Part shown: positions 1-5,502 of the stretch, piece by piece
Layout: each line of letters starts with the position of its first letter
How positions within the stretch are numbered: position 1 is the stretch's first letter
NCBI GenBank assembly: GCA_021792615.1
Contig: JAJYUJ010000058.1
Location: 1-10,360, forward strand
DNA length: 10,360 bases
Direction of reading: 5' to 3'
Origin: a bacterium
Lineage (GTDB): Bacteria > JAMCPX01
Made by a program: the position numbers and the translations under genes
The notes under the pieces: model-generated
Database searches by the model: none
The model's input: only the letters and a program-made list of their open reading frames with translations
What the model was told of the DNA's origin: nothing

Positions 1-1
1 G

Positions 2-1156
2 GAATCGCTTCAGAGCGGCCGGGGCGGGGTACGGATAATGCCGGAGTGGAATGATATCGATCATCTCCGTACCAGAGTTGCCGGTGTGTGCAGTGATGTA
101 GATGAAAAGGTGATCCCCCGTAACTACAGGCGGAGCATGGGCAGGGTTTCCATCCTGGCTGCCATAGCTGCGATGGAGGCAGTCGCAGACTCCGGTATCA
201 GCGAGGAAGAGATCGGATCTCCCTCCTGCGGGGTTTCGTTCGGCTCAACCGCGGGCAGTTCCCAGGCAATGGAAGGCTTTGTCAAGGATGTCTTTTCCAC
301 CCGCAGCCTCAAGGGTCTGCAATCATCCATCTACCTGCAGTTTATGAGTCATACCTGTGCTGCAAACCTTGCCATGATGTTCCACACCAAAGGGCCCGTG
401 GTTGCATCCTGCACGGCGTGCGTGTCGGGATCCCAGGGAGTCGGGTTTGGATATGAAGCGATAAGAGAAGGCCGCGCCCTTATGATGCTTGCGGGCGGCG
501 CCGAAGAGATGCATTTTATGGATGCAGGAATTTTCGATATTATGCGGGCAACATCGACAAAGTATAACGACCGGCCCGACCAGACCCCGCGTCCGTTCGA
601 TGCAGACCGGGACGGACTGGTTGTCGGAGAAGGTGCGGGATGCCTTGTGCTGGAGGAATATGAACACGCCAGAACAAGGGGTGCGCGCATCTACAGCGAG
701 GTCATCGGCTATGGTACGAACTGCGACGGCGCCCATCTGACCAACCCGAGTTCCGAGGGTATGGCAGGTGCGATTACGATAGCATTGAAGGATGCCGGCT
801 TGACTGCGCAGGACATCGGTCATGTCAATGCACACGCGACTGCAACGGATGCCGGGGACCTGGCCGAGGCGACCGCAACGAACAAGGTGTTCGGGACATC
901 CGTACCGGTAAGCGCACTCAAGGGGTTCACCGGACATACGCTCGGAGCGTGCGGCGCCCTTGAATCCATCGAAACCATTTTGATGATGAACGAGCGTTTT
1001 ATTGCGGCATCGAAAAACCTCGAACACCCTGACCCTCAGCTGCCGCCCCTGAACCATGTGATGGGTGATGCCAGAGATCTGAACTTCGACATCGGTATGA
1101 ACAATAACTTTGCGTTCGGAGGGATCAATACGTCCCTCATCTTCCGAAAAGTATAA
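2..1156 (+). CDS. Beta-ketoacyl-ACP synthase, aryl-polyene (ApeO/ApeR) type, 5'-partial
   Basis: This is a ketosynthase that condenses malonyl-ACP with an acyl-ACP chain in the cytoplasm. The frame is open to the left edge, so the true start lies outside; the first internal ATG (position 38) falls in the conserved N-terminal region and is not the start. About 385 residues are visible against a usual 400-420. Counting from that internal Met, the active-site Cys128 sits in TACVSGSQ (codon 419-421), His266 in VNAHATATD, Lys295 and His300 in ALKGFTGHTLGACGALE, and the Gly-rich end is NNNFAFGG. The segments RSMGRVSIL, QFMSHTCAAN and MLAGGAEEM resemble, from memory, ketosynthases of aryl-polyene clusters more than housekeeping FabF. 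The Cys-His-His triad is complete, so this is a condensing enzyme and not a chain-length factor. A small membrane-protein gene follows after 19 nt, probably co-transcribed. The ketosynthase call is near certain; the pathway is inferred. Confidence 0.93.
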   Translation, partial: ESLQSGRGGVRIMPEWNDIDHLRTRVAGVCSDVDEKVIPRNYRRSMGRVSILAAIAAMEAVADSGISEEEIGSPSCGVSFGSTAGSSQAMEGFVKDVFSTRSLKGLQSSIYLQFMSHTCAANLAMMFHTKGPVVASCTACVSGSQGVGFGYEAIREGRALMMLAGGAEEMHFMDAGIFDIMRATSTKYNDRPDQTPRPFDADRDGLVVGEGAGCLVLEEYEHARTRGARIYSEVIGYGTNCDGAHLTNPSSEGMAGAITIALKDAGLTAQDIGHVNAHATATDAGDLAEATATNKVFGTSVPVSALKGFTGHTLGACGALESIETILMMNERFIAASKNLEHPDPQLPPLNHVMGDARDLNFDIGMNNNFAFGGINTSLIFRKV

Positions 1157-1175
1157 AACCGGCACAGACGGTACC

Positions 1176-1541
1176 ATGGCAATCCTGAGGACAATAGCTA
1201 CACGGCTTTCCCGCACCAAATACGGCCGTGAGGCGGTCGAGTCGAAAGCGGATCTCAGCCTTTTCAGGAAGCCTCCCTCTTTCCAGCTTGTCCTCGGTTT
1301 AATCCTGCTCGGCTTGAGTTACGTGATTGGATGGCCCGGGGTGCTTGCAAGCGGAATCGTGGCTACGTATTTCAAGAGTCCCCTGATATTCGTCATAGGA
1401 GCGCCGGTCATATACGGATTTTCTTTCCTGGTGTGGGGTATCTCCATGCTGCTCATGGGAAAAGACAACATTAAATATGCACATGCATTGGCGAAGTACG
1501 GGGTACGCGTTTTTATAGAAAAATTCGCACCGCTGTCTTAA
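1176..1541 (+). CDS. Small integral membrane protein of unknown function, downstream of ketosynthase
   Basis: The product is a 121-residue protein that I do not recognise. I chose the ATG at 1176 because it lies 19 nt after the ketosynthase stop; a longer reading from 1110 would overlap the conserved C-terminus of the ketosynthase. The upstream Shine-Dalgarno is weak. The N-terminal 35 or so residues are basic and polar (TRLSRTKYGREAVESK). Two or three hydrophobic segments follow: about residues 38-68 (FQLVLGLILLGLSYVIGW and onward, possibly two helices around WPGV) and about 69-95 (PLIFVIGAPVIYGFSFLVWG). A basic, soluble tail ends in FIEKFAPLS. By the positive-inside rule the N-terminus is probably cytoplasmic. 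The position immediately after a polyene-type ketosynthase suggests a role in the same pathway, for example membrane anchoring or export of the acyl product, but that is inference from context only. Confidence 0.72.
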   Translation: MAILRTIATRLSRTKYGREAVESKADLSLFRKPPSFQLVLGLILLGLSYVIGWPGVLASGIVATYFKSPLIFVIGAPVIYGFSFLVWGISMLLMGKDNIKYAHALAKYGVRVFIEKFAPLS

Positions 1542-1712
1542 GGGGCAGTCCGACAATTACCTTTTTTCCTCCCTCCCTCAACGGGAGGGACTAAGGGAGG
1601 GTGATAGATTCATTCAATATCATTATCTTTCACCCCCACTCTTTCCCACACATCCCCCGGATGGGTACCCGCGTCAAGGGAGAGGTAGTTTTGTGTATTG
1701 TCGGACAGACTG
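1542..1712. other. Convergent intergenic region with inverted repeats
   Basis: This stretch separates the plus-strand ketosynthase/membrane-protein pair from the end of the minus-strand operon. A perfect 10-bp inverted repeat, GTCCGACAAT at 1548-1557 and ATTGTCGGAC at 1697-1706, brackets it and lies close to both stop codons. Inside it is a C/G-rich hairpin at 1570-1590. A fold at the base would bring both gene ends together, which could serve bidirectional termination. No convincing coding frame was found. Confidence 0.5.
1570..1590. terminator. Possible bidirectional hairpin terminator (no U-tract)
   Basis: An 8-bp perfect stem, TCCCTCCC (1570-1577) with GGGAGGGA (1583-1590), closes a 5-nt loop. 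A second GGGAGGG copy at 1595-1601 offers an alternative pairing. It sits between two convergent transcription units, where a terminator is expected. Neither strand has the U-run after the stem that a canonical intrinsic terminator needs: the run of six T (1562-1567) is on the upstream side for the plus strand and would read as A in the minus transcript. The hairpin is directly seen; its function is weakly supported. Confidence 0.3.
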
Positions 1713-2384
1713 TTAAGGGGCAAAGAGCCCGTCGACATGCTTCAGATGTTCTCCTTCAAGGAGCTCCAGCGACAAAGAGTAACCCCCTGATCCGTAATAA
1801 TGGTCCATACTAATATCCTTATAGAACCCTTTGATTATTGGAGGGGACAGCCTCACCTGGCGAATAATTTTGTGGTCTGAATCATACTCCTTTATCATGG
1901 TTTCTCCGGAAACAGCGGCATTCTTTTCAAACACGTGGCCGTGATCGATCCATGTGCATGCAACAGTACCGTCTGCTTTCACCCGTGCATCTATAAGATC
2001 TCCGTGAGGAGGAAAAAACATGAACCGGATATCATCGAACAATCCATCCGCAAACCTTACAGAATTGAATGGCTGCATCGATTGATACAGGGTAATTTTC
2101 CCTTTATTGTCTACAGCATCCATGAGGACCAGTCCCTCGATATTGAGCAGGGTTGCCCGTATCCTGTCCGTGGAAACATCCGCTATGGTAACACCGATAA
2201 ATGAACTGCTCTGCCCGCGGATAGTGGCATGAATGACATGTACTGCACGAAATGCGCTTTGGGAAACCGCCGGAAAGCACTTTTCCCTGAGGGAAGTGCT
2301 GATTGCCGCTGGGTGCGGCAAAGGCGTCACAGTGCGGCACGATGGAACGAGAAATAAAATAAACAACAGGAAAAAGTACTTCAT
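1713..2384 (-). CDS. Putative outer-membrane lipoprotein, DUF3261-like, polyene-cluster associated
   Basis: A 223-residue protein begins with a short hydrophobic signal (MKYFFLLFILFLVPSC); Cys16 is a plausible lipidation site, although VPS-C is not an ideal lipobox. The mature part is beta-rich, with alternating hydrophobic residues around 45-110 (SFIGVTIADVSTDRIRATLL), in the style of LolB/DUF3261 lipoproteins. Proteins of this kind accompany LolA-like proteins in aryl-polyene clusters, where they are thought to help place the lipid-linked product in the outer membrane. The ATG overlaps the stop of the LolA-like gene by 4 nt (ATGA) and has an AAAGG motif 4 nt upstream, so the two are translationally coupled. 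It is the last gene of the minus-strand operon. The DUF3261 assignment is from general resemblance and is the least certain part; lipoprotein status is moderately supported. Confidence 0.62.
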   Translation of the reverse strand: MKYFFLLFILFLVPSCRTVTPLPHPAAISTSLREKCFPAVSQSAFRAVHVIHATIRGQSSSFIGVTIADVSTDRIRATLLNIEGLVLMDAVDNKGKITLYQSMQPFNSVRFADGLFDDIRFMFFPPHGDLIDARVKADGTVACTWIDHGHVFEKNAAVSGETMIKEYDSDHKIIRQVRLSPPIIKGFYKDISMDHYYGSGGYSLSLELLEGEHLKHVDGLFAP

Positions 2385-3016
2385 TTTACCTTTTCAAACG
2401 TCGTATCGGAGAGCGGCGTATTCAGGGCTATGTGCGAAAAATCGATCGTCGTGGATGAGCCCTGAGGTTCGAGTATCTCTATCAAAGAAATGGCTCCCGA
2501 GGTACCGGACAATGTCAGCGTTATACGTTTTATGAATTTTGCCAGATAATCTTTCGCAGGAATAAGAACAATCTTCGGCGGGTTTCCTTGTTCGAGTTTT
2601 GGTATAAATGCCCTGTTGTCATGAAAATTTCCATTAAGCCAGGAAGCAATCTGTTCCATAACGATACGCGTCGCCTCGAGCTGGGGCCCCTGATCTTTGG
2701 TAAATCCCTCTTTGTTCCATACATACATGGCGACCTTGTCCCCATGCACGAGCAGAACGTTTTTGATAGGAGATTGATATTCCCACCTGAGATCCCCCGG
2801 AGCACGGTAATAAAACCTGCCCTTGCTGACAAGGGGTCTTGCCAGGATCCTGAGGTTTTTTTTCTGGGTAAAAATTGCTGATATAGAATGTATCTGAGAC
2901 ATCGCCTGCCGGATACTTTCCCAGTTCTGTGTCCAGCCCGCTCCATACAGAACAGGCATTATCATGATGACCATGAGAAAAAGGAGAACGCGTTTTATCT
3001 TAAATAAACTACGCAC
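2381..3016 (-). CDS. LolA-like periplasmic lipoprotein-carrier family protein
   Basis: This 211-residue secreted protein is related to LolA, the periplasmic chaperone that shuttles lipoproteins from the inner to the outer membrane. The first 26 or so residues form a signal peptide: basic n-region RSLFKIKR, hydrophobic core VLLFLMVIMIMPVLYG, small residues GAG before the mature part. The mature part shows LolA-family features: IHSISAIFTQKK near residue 42, KGRFYYRAPGDLRWEY near 65-80, and an alternating beta-strand pattern to the end. I chose the GTG start at 3016, two bases after the fabG-like stop, because the Arg/Lys n-region it adds is needed for export; the next ATG lies inside the hydrophobic core. 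Its place between a ketoreductase and a lipoprotein suggests a dedicated carrier for the cluster's product and not the housekeeping LolA. This matches LolA-like proteins in known aryl-polyene clusters. Confidence 0.83.
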   Translation of the reverse strand: MRSLFKIKRVLLFLMVIMIMPVLYGAGWTQNWESIRQAMSQIHSISAIFTQKKNLRILARPLVSKGRFYYRAPGDLRWEYQSPIKNVLLVHGDKVAMYVWNKEGFTKDQGPQLEATRIVMEQIASWLNGNFHDNRAFIPKLEQGNPPKIVLIPAKDYLAKFIKRITLTLSGTSGAISLIEILEPQGSSTTIDFSHIALNTPLSDTTFEKVK

Positions 3017-3018
3017 GG

Positions 3019-3750
3019 TTACACCATACCGCCGTTTACCGAGATCACCTGGCCGGTGATGTATGACGCATCATCCGAGCATAGAAAGCGAACGACCTTT
3101 GCCACTTCTTCGGGCATGCCGACCCGTCCCATAGGAATAAGTTTGAGAATGATTTCCCGGGGAGCACTCTTGATCATCTCGGTTTCTATCAGACCCGGGG
3201 CCACTACGTTTATCCGTATGCCGAGGCGTGCTACTTCCTGGGCAAGCGCCTTGCTTGCACCGATCAACCCTGCCTTGGCTGCGGAATAGTTCGTCTGTCC
3301 GCGATTACCGGTAATACCGGACACGGAAGATATGGTCACGACAGAACAGCCTTTTTTCACGCGCAGCATACTCGTGAGAACGGGCTTTGTCACGTTGAAA
3401 AATCCGTCCAGCGAAGTCTGGATCACGGACTGCCAATCCTTCTGCGGCATCATGGCAAATAAGGTGTCTGCTGCAATGCCCGCATTATTCACGAGTACAT
3501 GGATAGTCTTGTATTTTTTCAACAGGCCGTCTATGGCGTCATGCACCGCAGGGGCATCCGCAACATCGAACTGCACACTCTCTCCATCCCCGCCTGCTTC
3601 GTGCACCAGGCCGAGTGTTTCCTGCGCTGCAGCCGTGTTGCTCTTATAATTTATTATAATGTTATAGCCCGCTCGTGCCAACTCCACGCATACCGAGCGG
3701 CCGATACCCCTGCTCCCGCCGGTAACCAATGCCAGTTTTTTGTCTTCCAT
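3019..3750 (-). CDS. 3-oxoacyl-ACP reductase, FabG/ApeQ-type SDR
   Basis: This short-chain dehydrogenase would reduce the beta-keto group of an ACP-bound chain with NADPH in the cytoplasm. From the ATG at 3750 it is 243 residues, normal for FabG. The cofactor motif TGGSRGIG is at 10-17, NNAG at 88-91, catalytic Ser142 in ISSVSG, and Tyr155/Lys159 in YSAAK; the C-terminus VNGGMV is typical. The fourth catalytic residue, Asn in IETN of E. coli FabG, appears to be Ser113 here (IQTSLDGFFNV). An upstream in-frame ATG at 3807 would add 19 residues (DVAISCICALG) not expected before the Rossmann start, so 3750 is preferred although its ribosome site is weak. It is first in a three-gene operon with the LolA-like and lipoprotein genes, two bases before the GTG of the next. 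The partner ketosynthase lies across the convergent gap. Confidence 0.93.
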   Translation of the reverse strand: MEDKKLALVTGGSRGIGRSVCVELARAGYNIIINYKSNTAAAQETLGLVHEAGGDGESVQFDVADAPAVHDAIDGLLKKYKTIHVLVNNAGIAADTLFAMMPQKDWQSVIQTSLDGFFNVTKPVLTSMLRVKKGCSVVTISSVSGITGNRGQTNYSAAKAGLIGASKALAQEVARLGIRINVVAPGLIETEMIKSAPREIILKLIPMGRVGMPEEVAKVVRFLCSDDASYITGQVISVNGGMV

Positions 3751-3807
3751 AATGGCAGTATGTACACTACCGAGTGCGCAAATGCAAGAGATAGCCACGT
3801 CCTGCAT

Positions 3808-3912
3808 GCCCCCGGGAACCGTAGCTGCCGCAGGCGCTGGTCTCCCGGACGGGTTTGTATAGTCTCTACGTATGCCCGGGGGTCCTTTGGAAAACTTAGG
3901 GACAACCCCATA
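3808..3912. repeat. Compound palindrome upstream of the ketoreductase, next to transposase scrap
   Basis: CCCCCGGG (3809-3816) and CCCGGGGG (3875-3882) pair perfectly, and inside them CGTAG (3820-3824) pairs with CTACG (3866-3870), giving a 13-bp stem with one internal loop. A smaller CCCG/CGGG hairpin (3844-3853) lies in the loop. The stretch after it (CTTAGGGACAACCCC, 3895-3909) resembles, from memory, sequence that borders IS200-like REP-associated transposase genes. I read this as a REP-like or element-end structure. It also covers the likely leader of the downstream operon, so it could affect its expression. Confidence 0.4.
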
Positions 3913-4143
3913 TTATCTTGTTTCCATTGGTGTCCCGCCTTTGCCGGGCTTCAGTCACCTTCTGAGAACATATTCCAAATTGTCTATAAATGCTCTATTT
4001 CCGAATGGTCTGCCAGACGATATTGCTTTCCTGATATTTTCGTCTCTGCCGGTGTTATTGATGAAATCCCGGTACGAGGATACTCCTGTACCATCTGACC
4101 AATCGTCCAACATCAAAATAAAATCTTTTCGTGGAACTGTTAA
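3913..4143 (-). pseudogene. C-terminal remnant of an IS200-like REP-associated tyrosine transposase (RAYT, Y1_Tnp)
   Basis: Reading the minus strand from 4143 gives an open frame with the segments SSYRDFINNTGRDENIRKAI and SSGRPFGNRAFIDNLEYVLRR, then TGA at 3957-3955. Beyond the stop the same frame reads LKPGKGGTP. This matches the conserved tail of RAYT transposases, which I know as IRxxTRTGRPLGSxxFxExLE followed by LxPxKxGRP. The stop therefore falls between the last helix and the basic tail. Upstream an in-frame TAA (4146-4144) and AT-rich sequence replace the body of the protein. The HUH motif and catalytic Tyr are not present anywhere nearby. It is a dead fragment. The missing part may have been lost when the MITE-like element immediately upstream arrived. 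Confidence 0.75.
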
Positions 4144-4466
4144 TTAAAATATTGATATATTAATTATATTAACCCGAAAAATGCGTTTGAAAATGAGGAA
4201 GTTTATGTAATGAGCGAAAAGGCCGCGTCAAACAAAGGTATTCTTCGAAAGTCCGATGAGGAAACCATACCGGGTAATAGCATATAAACATACAGAGGAC
4301 TAAAAGCTCGTTTCTATAAGGAAACGTATAGATATCAGGTGGATCGCGGGATTGAGCGAATAAGTAAACTTCCTTATTGCATTTTTCGGGTTAACAATTG
4401 TTATTGGTTATTTACCTTATTCTTCCAAATATGGGGGGTGTGCACAGATTTCCAGAAGCAGACACC
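4144..4466. other. Gene-free AT-rich intergenic region
   Basis: No coding frame on either strand looks real here. The left end (4141-4170) is nearly pure A/T. Most of the rest is the MITE-like element listed separately. The right end (4395-4466) shows no motif I can name before the stop of the DUF6544-like gene. Confidence 0.6.
4169..4394. mobile_element. MITE-like element with perfect 16-bp terminal inverted repeats (TTAACCC ends)
   Basis: TTAACCCGAAAAATGC (4169-4184) and GCATTTTTCGGGTTAA (4379-4394) are exact inverted repeats. A second, subterminal inverted pair follows: AGGAAGTTTA (4196-4205) and TAAACTTCCT (4365-4374). The element is 226 bp and contains no reading frame that could be a transposase, so it would be non-autonomous. 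If the outer TTAA is a duplicated target site, the ends proper begin CCCGAAAAATGC. TTAA targets and CCC ends recall the IS1380/piggyBac group, but that is analogy only. The mobile nature is inferred from structure; the repeats are seen directly. Confidence 0.65.
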
Positions 4467-5273
4467 TTAACGCAAATTTGGTCCTATGAATGTCCGGCAG
4501 TTGTACTCGATCTCTTTAACATCAAATTTCGCATAGACGTATTCCCCTTGCGGGGTGTGCCAGACTGCTTGCGCGGACACCGGGACTTTTCTTCCGTCAA
4601 CGTCTCTGTACTCTTTCACCGGGGTTGACCACGGGTAGGAGATATAAGTTTTCCCGTCTTCAGAATAATACCGGTCATTCGAGATGAAATTCACCAGTGC
4701 CCCATCCTCGTTGAAAGATAGCGTTGCCGTAATCGGGATACCATGGTTCGTGAACGTTGCTTGAATCGTAAGCGGGTCTATGGTCTTCCACTGGATCTTT
4801 TTGTCGATCAAGGTCGGCGGCGCAATCACGCACATGTCGTTGAACATAGTTACCGTTTCCCCATGGGTCATTTTCTCTCCTCGGGCATTTACTACCCGCA
4901 ACAGCGAAGCCACCTTGATCTGCATGGTCGCACTGTTCCCGGCATATCTGTGCAAGCCCTCGATCGGGATCCCGAACATCGAAGATCTGATATAGAAAAT
5001 ACGCGCCGGTTCTTCGTAGAAGTTATACTGATCCGCAAGGATTGGTATCCAGTCACCCTGCATCTTCAGCTTCATACTGCCGGAGAATCGTGCCCTGAAG
5101 TTTTGGATTTTCGGCTTTCCGGGAGCACCGACATAACGCAGATATTTCTCCACAGGCCCTGGCAGGTGCGCCATGTCTTCTTCGGTGAGGATCGGGGACT
5201 CTTTTCCCTGACCCAACCGCTGCAGCACCTCTGCTCTATACCGGCTTTTGTAACCAAACAAAAATAACTTCAT
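4467..5273 (-). CDS. DUF6544-like conserved protein of unknown function
   Basis: From the ATG at 5273 this is a 268-residue protein without an obvious signal peptide or strong membrane segment; only the first few residues (MKLFLFGYK) are hydrophobic. LPGPVEKYLRYVG (37-49) followed by GKPKI, then a strand-rich body with GDWIPILADQYNF, FNEDGALVNFISNDRYY and DGRKVPVSAQAVWHTPQGEY, matches the layout I remember for DUF6544 proteins. Their function is unknown. I prefer 5273 over the in-frame ATG at 5345 because the added 24 residues would be translated from the repeat element upstream, while 5273 has an AGGCAGG-like site about 7 nt before it. It stands alone between mobile debris on both sides, with neighbours of unrelated function. 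The gene appears intact. The family call rests on motif resemblance. Confidence 0.75.
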   Translation of the reverse strand: MKLFLFGYKSRYRAEVLQRLGQGKESPILTEEDMAHLPGPVEKYLRYVGAPGKPKIQNFRARFSGSMKLKMQGDWIPILADQYNFYEEPARIFYIRSSMFGIPIEGLHRYAGNSATMQIKVASLLRVVNARGEKMTHGETVTMFNDMCVIAPPTLIDKKIQWKTIDPLTIQATFTNHGIPITATLSFNEDGALVNFISNDRYYSEDGKTYISYPWSTPVKEYRDVDGRKVPVSAQAVWHTPQGEYVYAKFDVKEIEYNCRTFIGPNLR

Positions 5274-5309
5274 GTTTGTACCTGCCTGCATTCTCCCATA
5301 AGAATAAAC

Positions 5310-5416
5310 GGGGTCAAGGCGAACTATACGATTAACATGTTCCATACCAACAAAGAAACCACGCTGTAAACAGCGTGGTTCTTCAAAGCAGTTGTCACGT
5401 GTGTAGCCCTGACCCC
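5310..5416. repeat. Imperfect palindromic repeat (REPIN- or MITE-like) with GGGGTCA ends
   Basis: GGGGTCAAGGCGA (5310-5322) and TAGCCCTGACCCC (5404-5416) form inverted ends matching at 11 of 13 positions. Near the centre is a perfect 10-bp hairpin listed separately. The arms between ends and hairpin are of unequal length (57 and 46 nt including the hairpin arms). GGGGTCAGG-type ends are, from memory, common near IS200-like REP-associated transposases, and a scrap of such a transposase lies about 1.2 kb away. The unit overlaps the false N-terminal extension of the DUF6544-like gene. Confidence 0.5.
5357..5380. terminator. Perfect 10-bp hairpin (terminator-like or REP core)
   Basis: AACCACGCTG (5357-5366) and CAGCGTGGTT (5371-5380) pair perfectly around a TAAA loop. 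On the minus strand the stem is followed by TCTTTGTTGG, a weak T-rich tail, so it could terminate read-through from the restriction operon upstream. The hairpin may equally be the core of the surrounding palindromic repeat. The structure is certain, the role is not. Confidence 0.5.
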
Positions 5417-5458
5417 AGTCCTTCCGTTGTCACGTGTTTAGCCCTGACTCCAGTTCTT
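5391..5458. repeat. Two near-identical 33-bp direct repeats
   Basis: Units at 5391-5423 and 5426-5458 match at 30 of 33 positions (differences at repeat positions 13, 24 and 30) and are separated by two bases. Each holds a CACGTG palindrome and a CCCTGAC core. The first unit carries the right-hand end of the palindromic repeat to its left; the second has no partner. They lie between the end of res and the DUF6544-like gene. The pattern fits reiterated ends of a REP-like element. Confidence 0.7.
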
Positions 5459-5502
5459 GCTCATTTCACCTTTCAAGGGCTGTCCCGTTGCTCTTTTATA
5501 TT

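Noticed and set aside
323-1219. Long minus-strand open frame opposite the ketosynthase
   Set aside because: It is antisense to a gene with a full set of catalytic motifs, and its translation is Cys/His/Arg-rich with no recognisable domain.
3760-3790. Possible promoter TTGCAT - 17 nt - TACATA before the ketoreductase
   Set aside because: The -10 matches consensus at only three of six positions and would leave almost no leader before the ATG; too weak to annotate.
3955-3957. TGA in the transposase scrap as a recoded (selenocysteine) codon
   Set aside because: RAYT proteins have no Cys/Sec here, no SECIS-like element was evident, and the rest of the gene is missing, so a plain nonsense mutation is the simpler reading.
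3499-4098. Plus-strand open frame spanning the ketoreductase start and the transposase scrap
   Set aside because: It lies opposite two well-supported minus-strand features and its translation has no family signature.
4743-5267. Plus-strand open frame opposite the DUF6544-like gene
   Set aside because: Composition is typical of an antisense shadow (rich in His, Arg, Leu, Cys) and the minus-strand protein has family-like motifs.
5391-5458. Two direct repeats as a mini CRISPR
   Set aside because: The repeats are separated by only two bases, so there is no spacer, and no cas gene is nearby.
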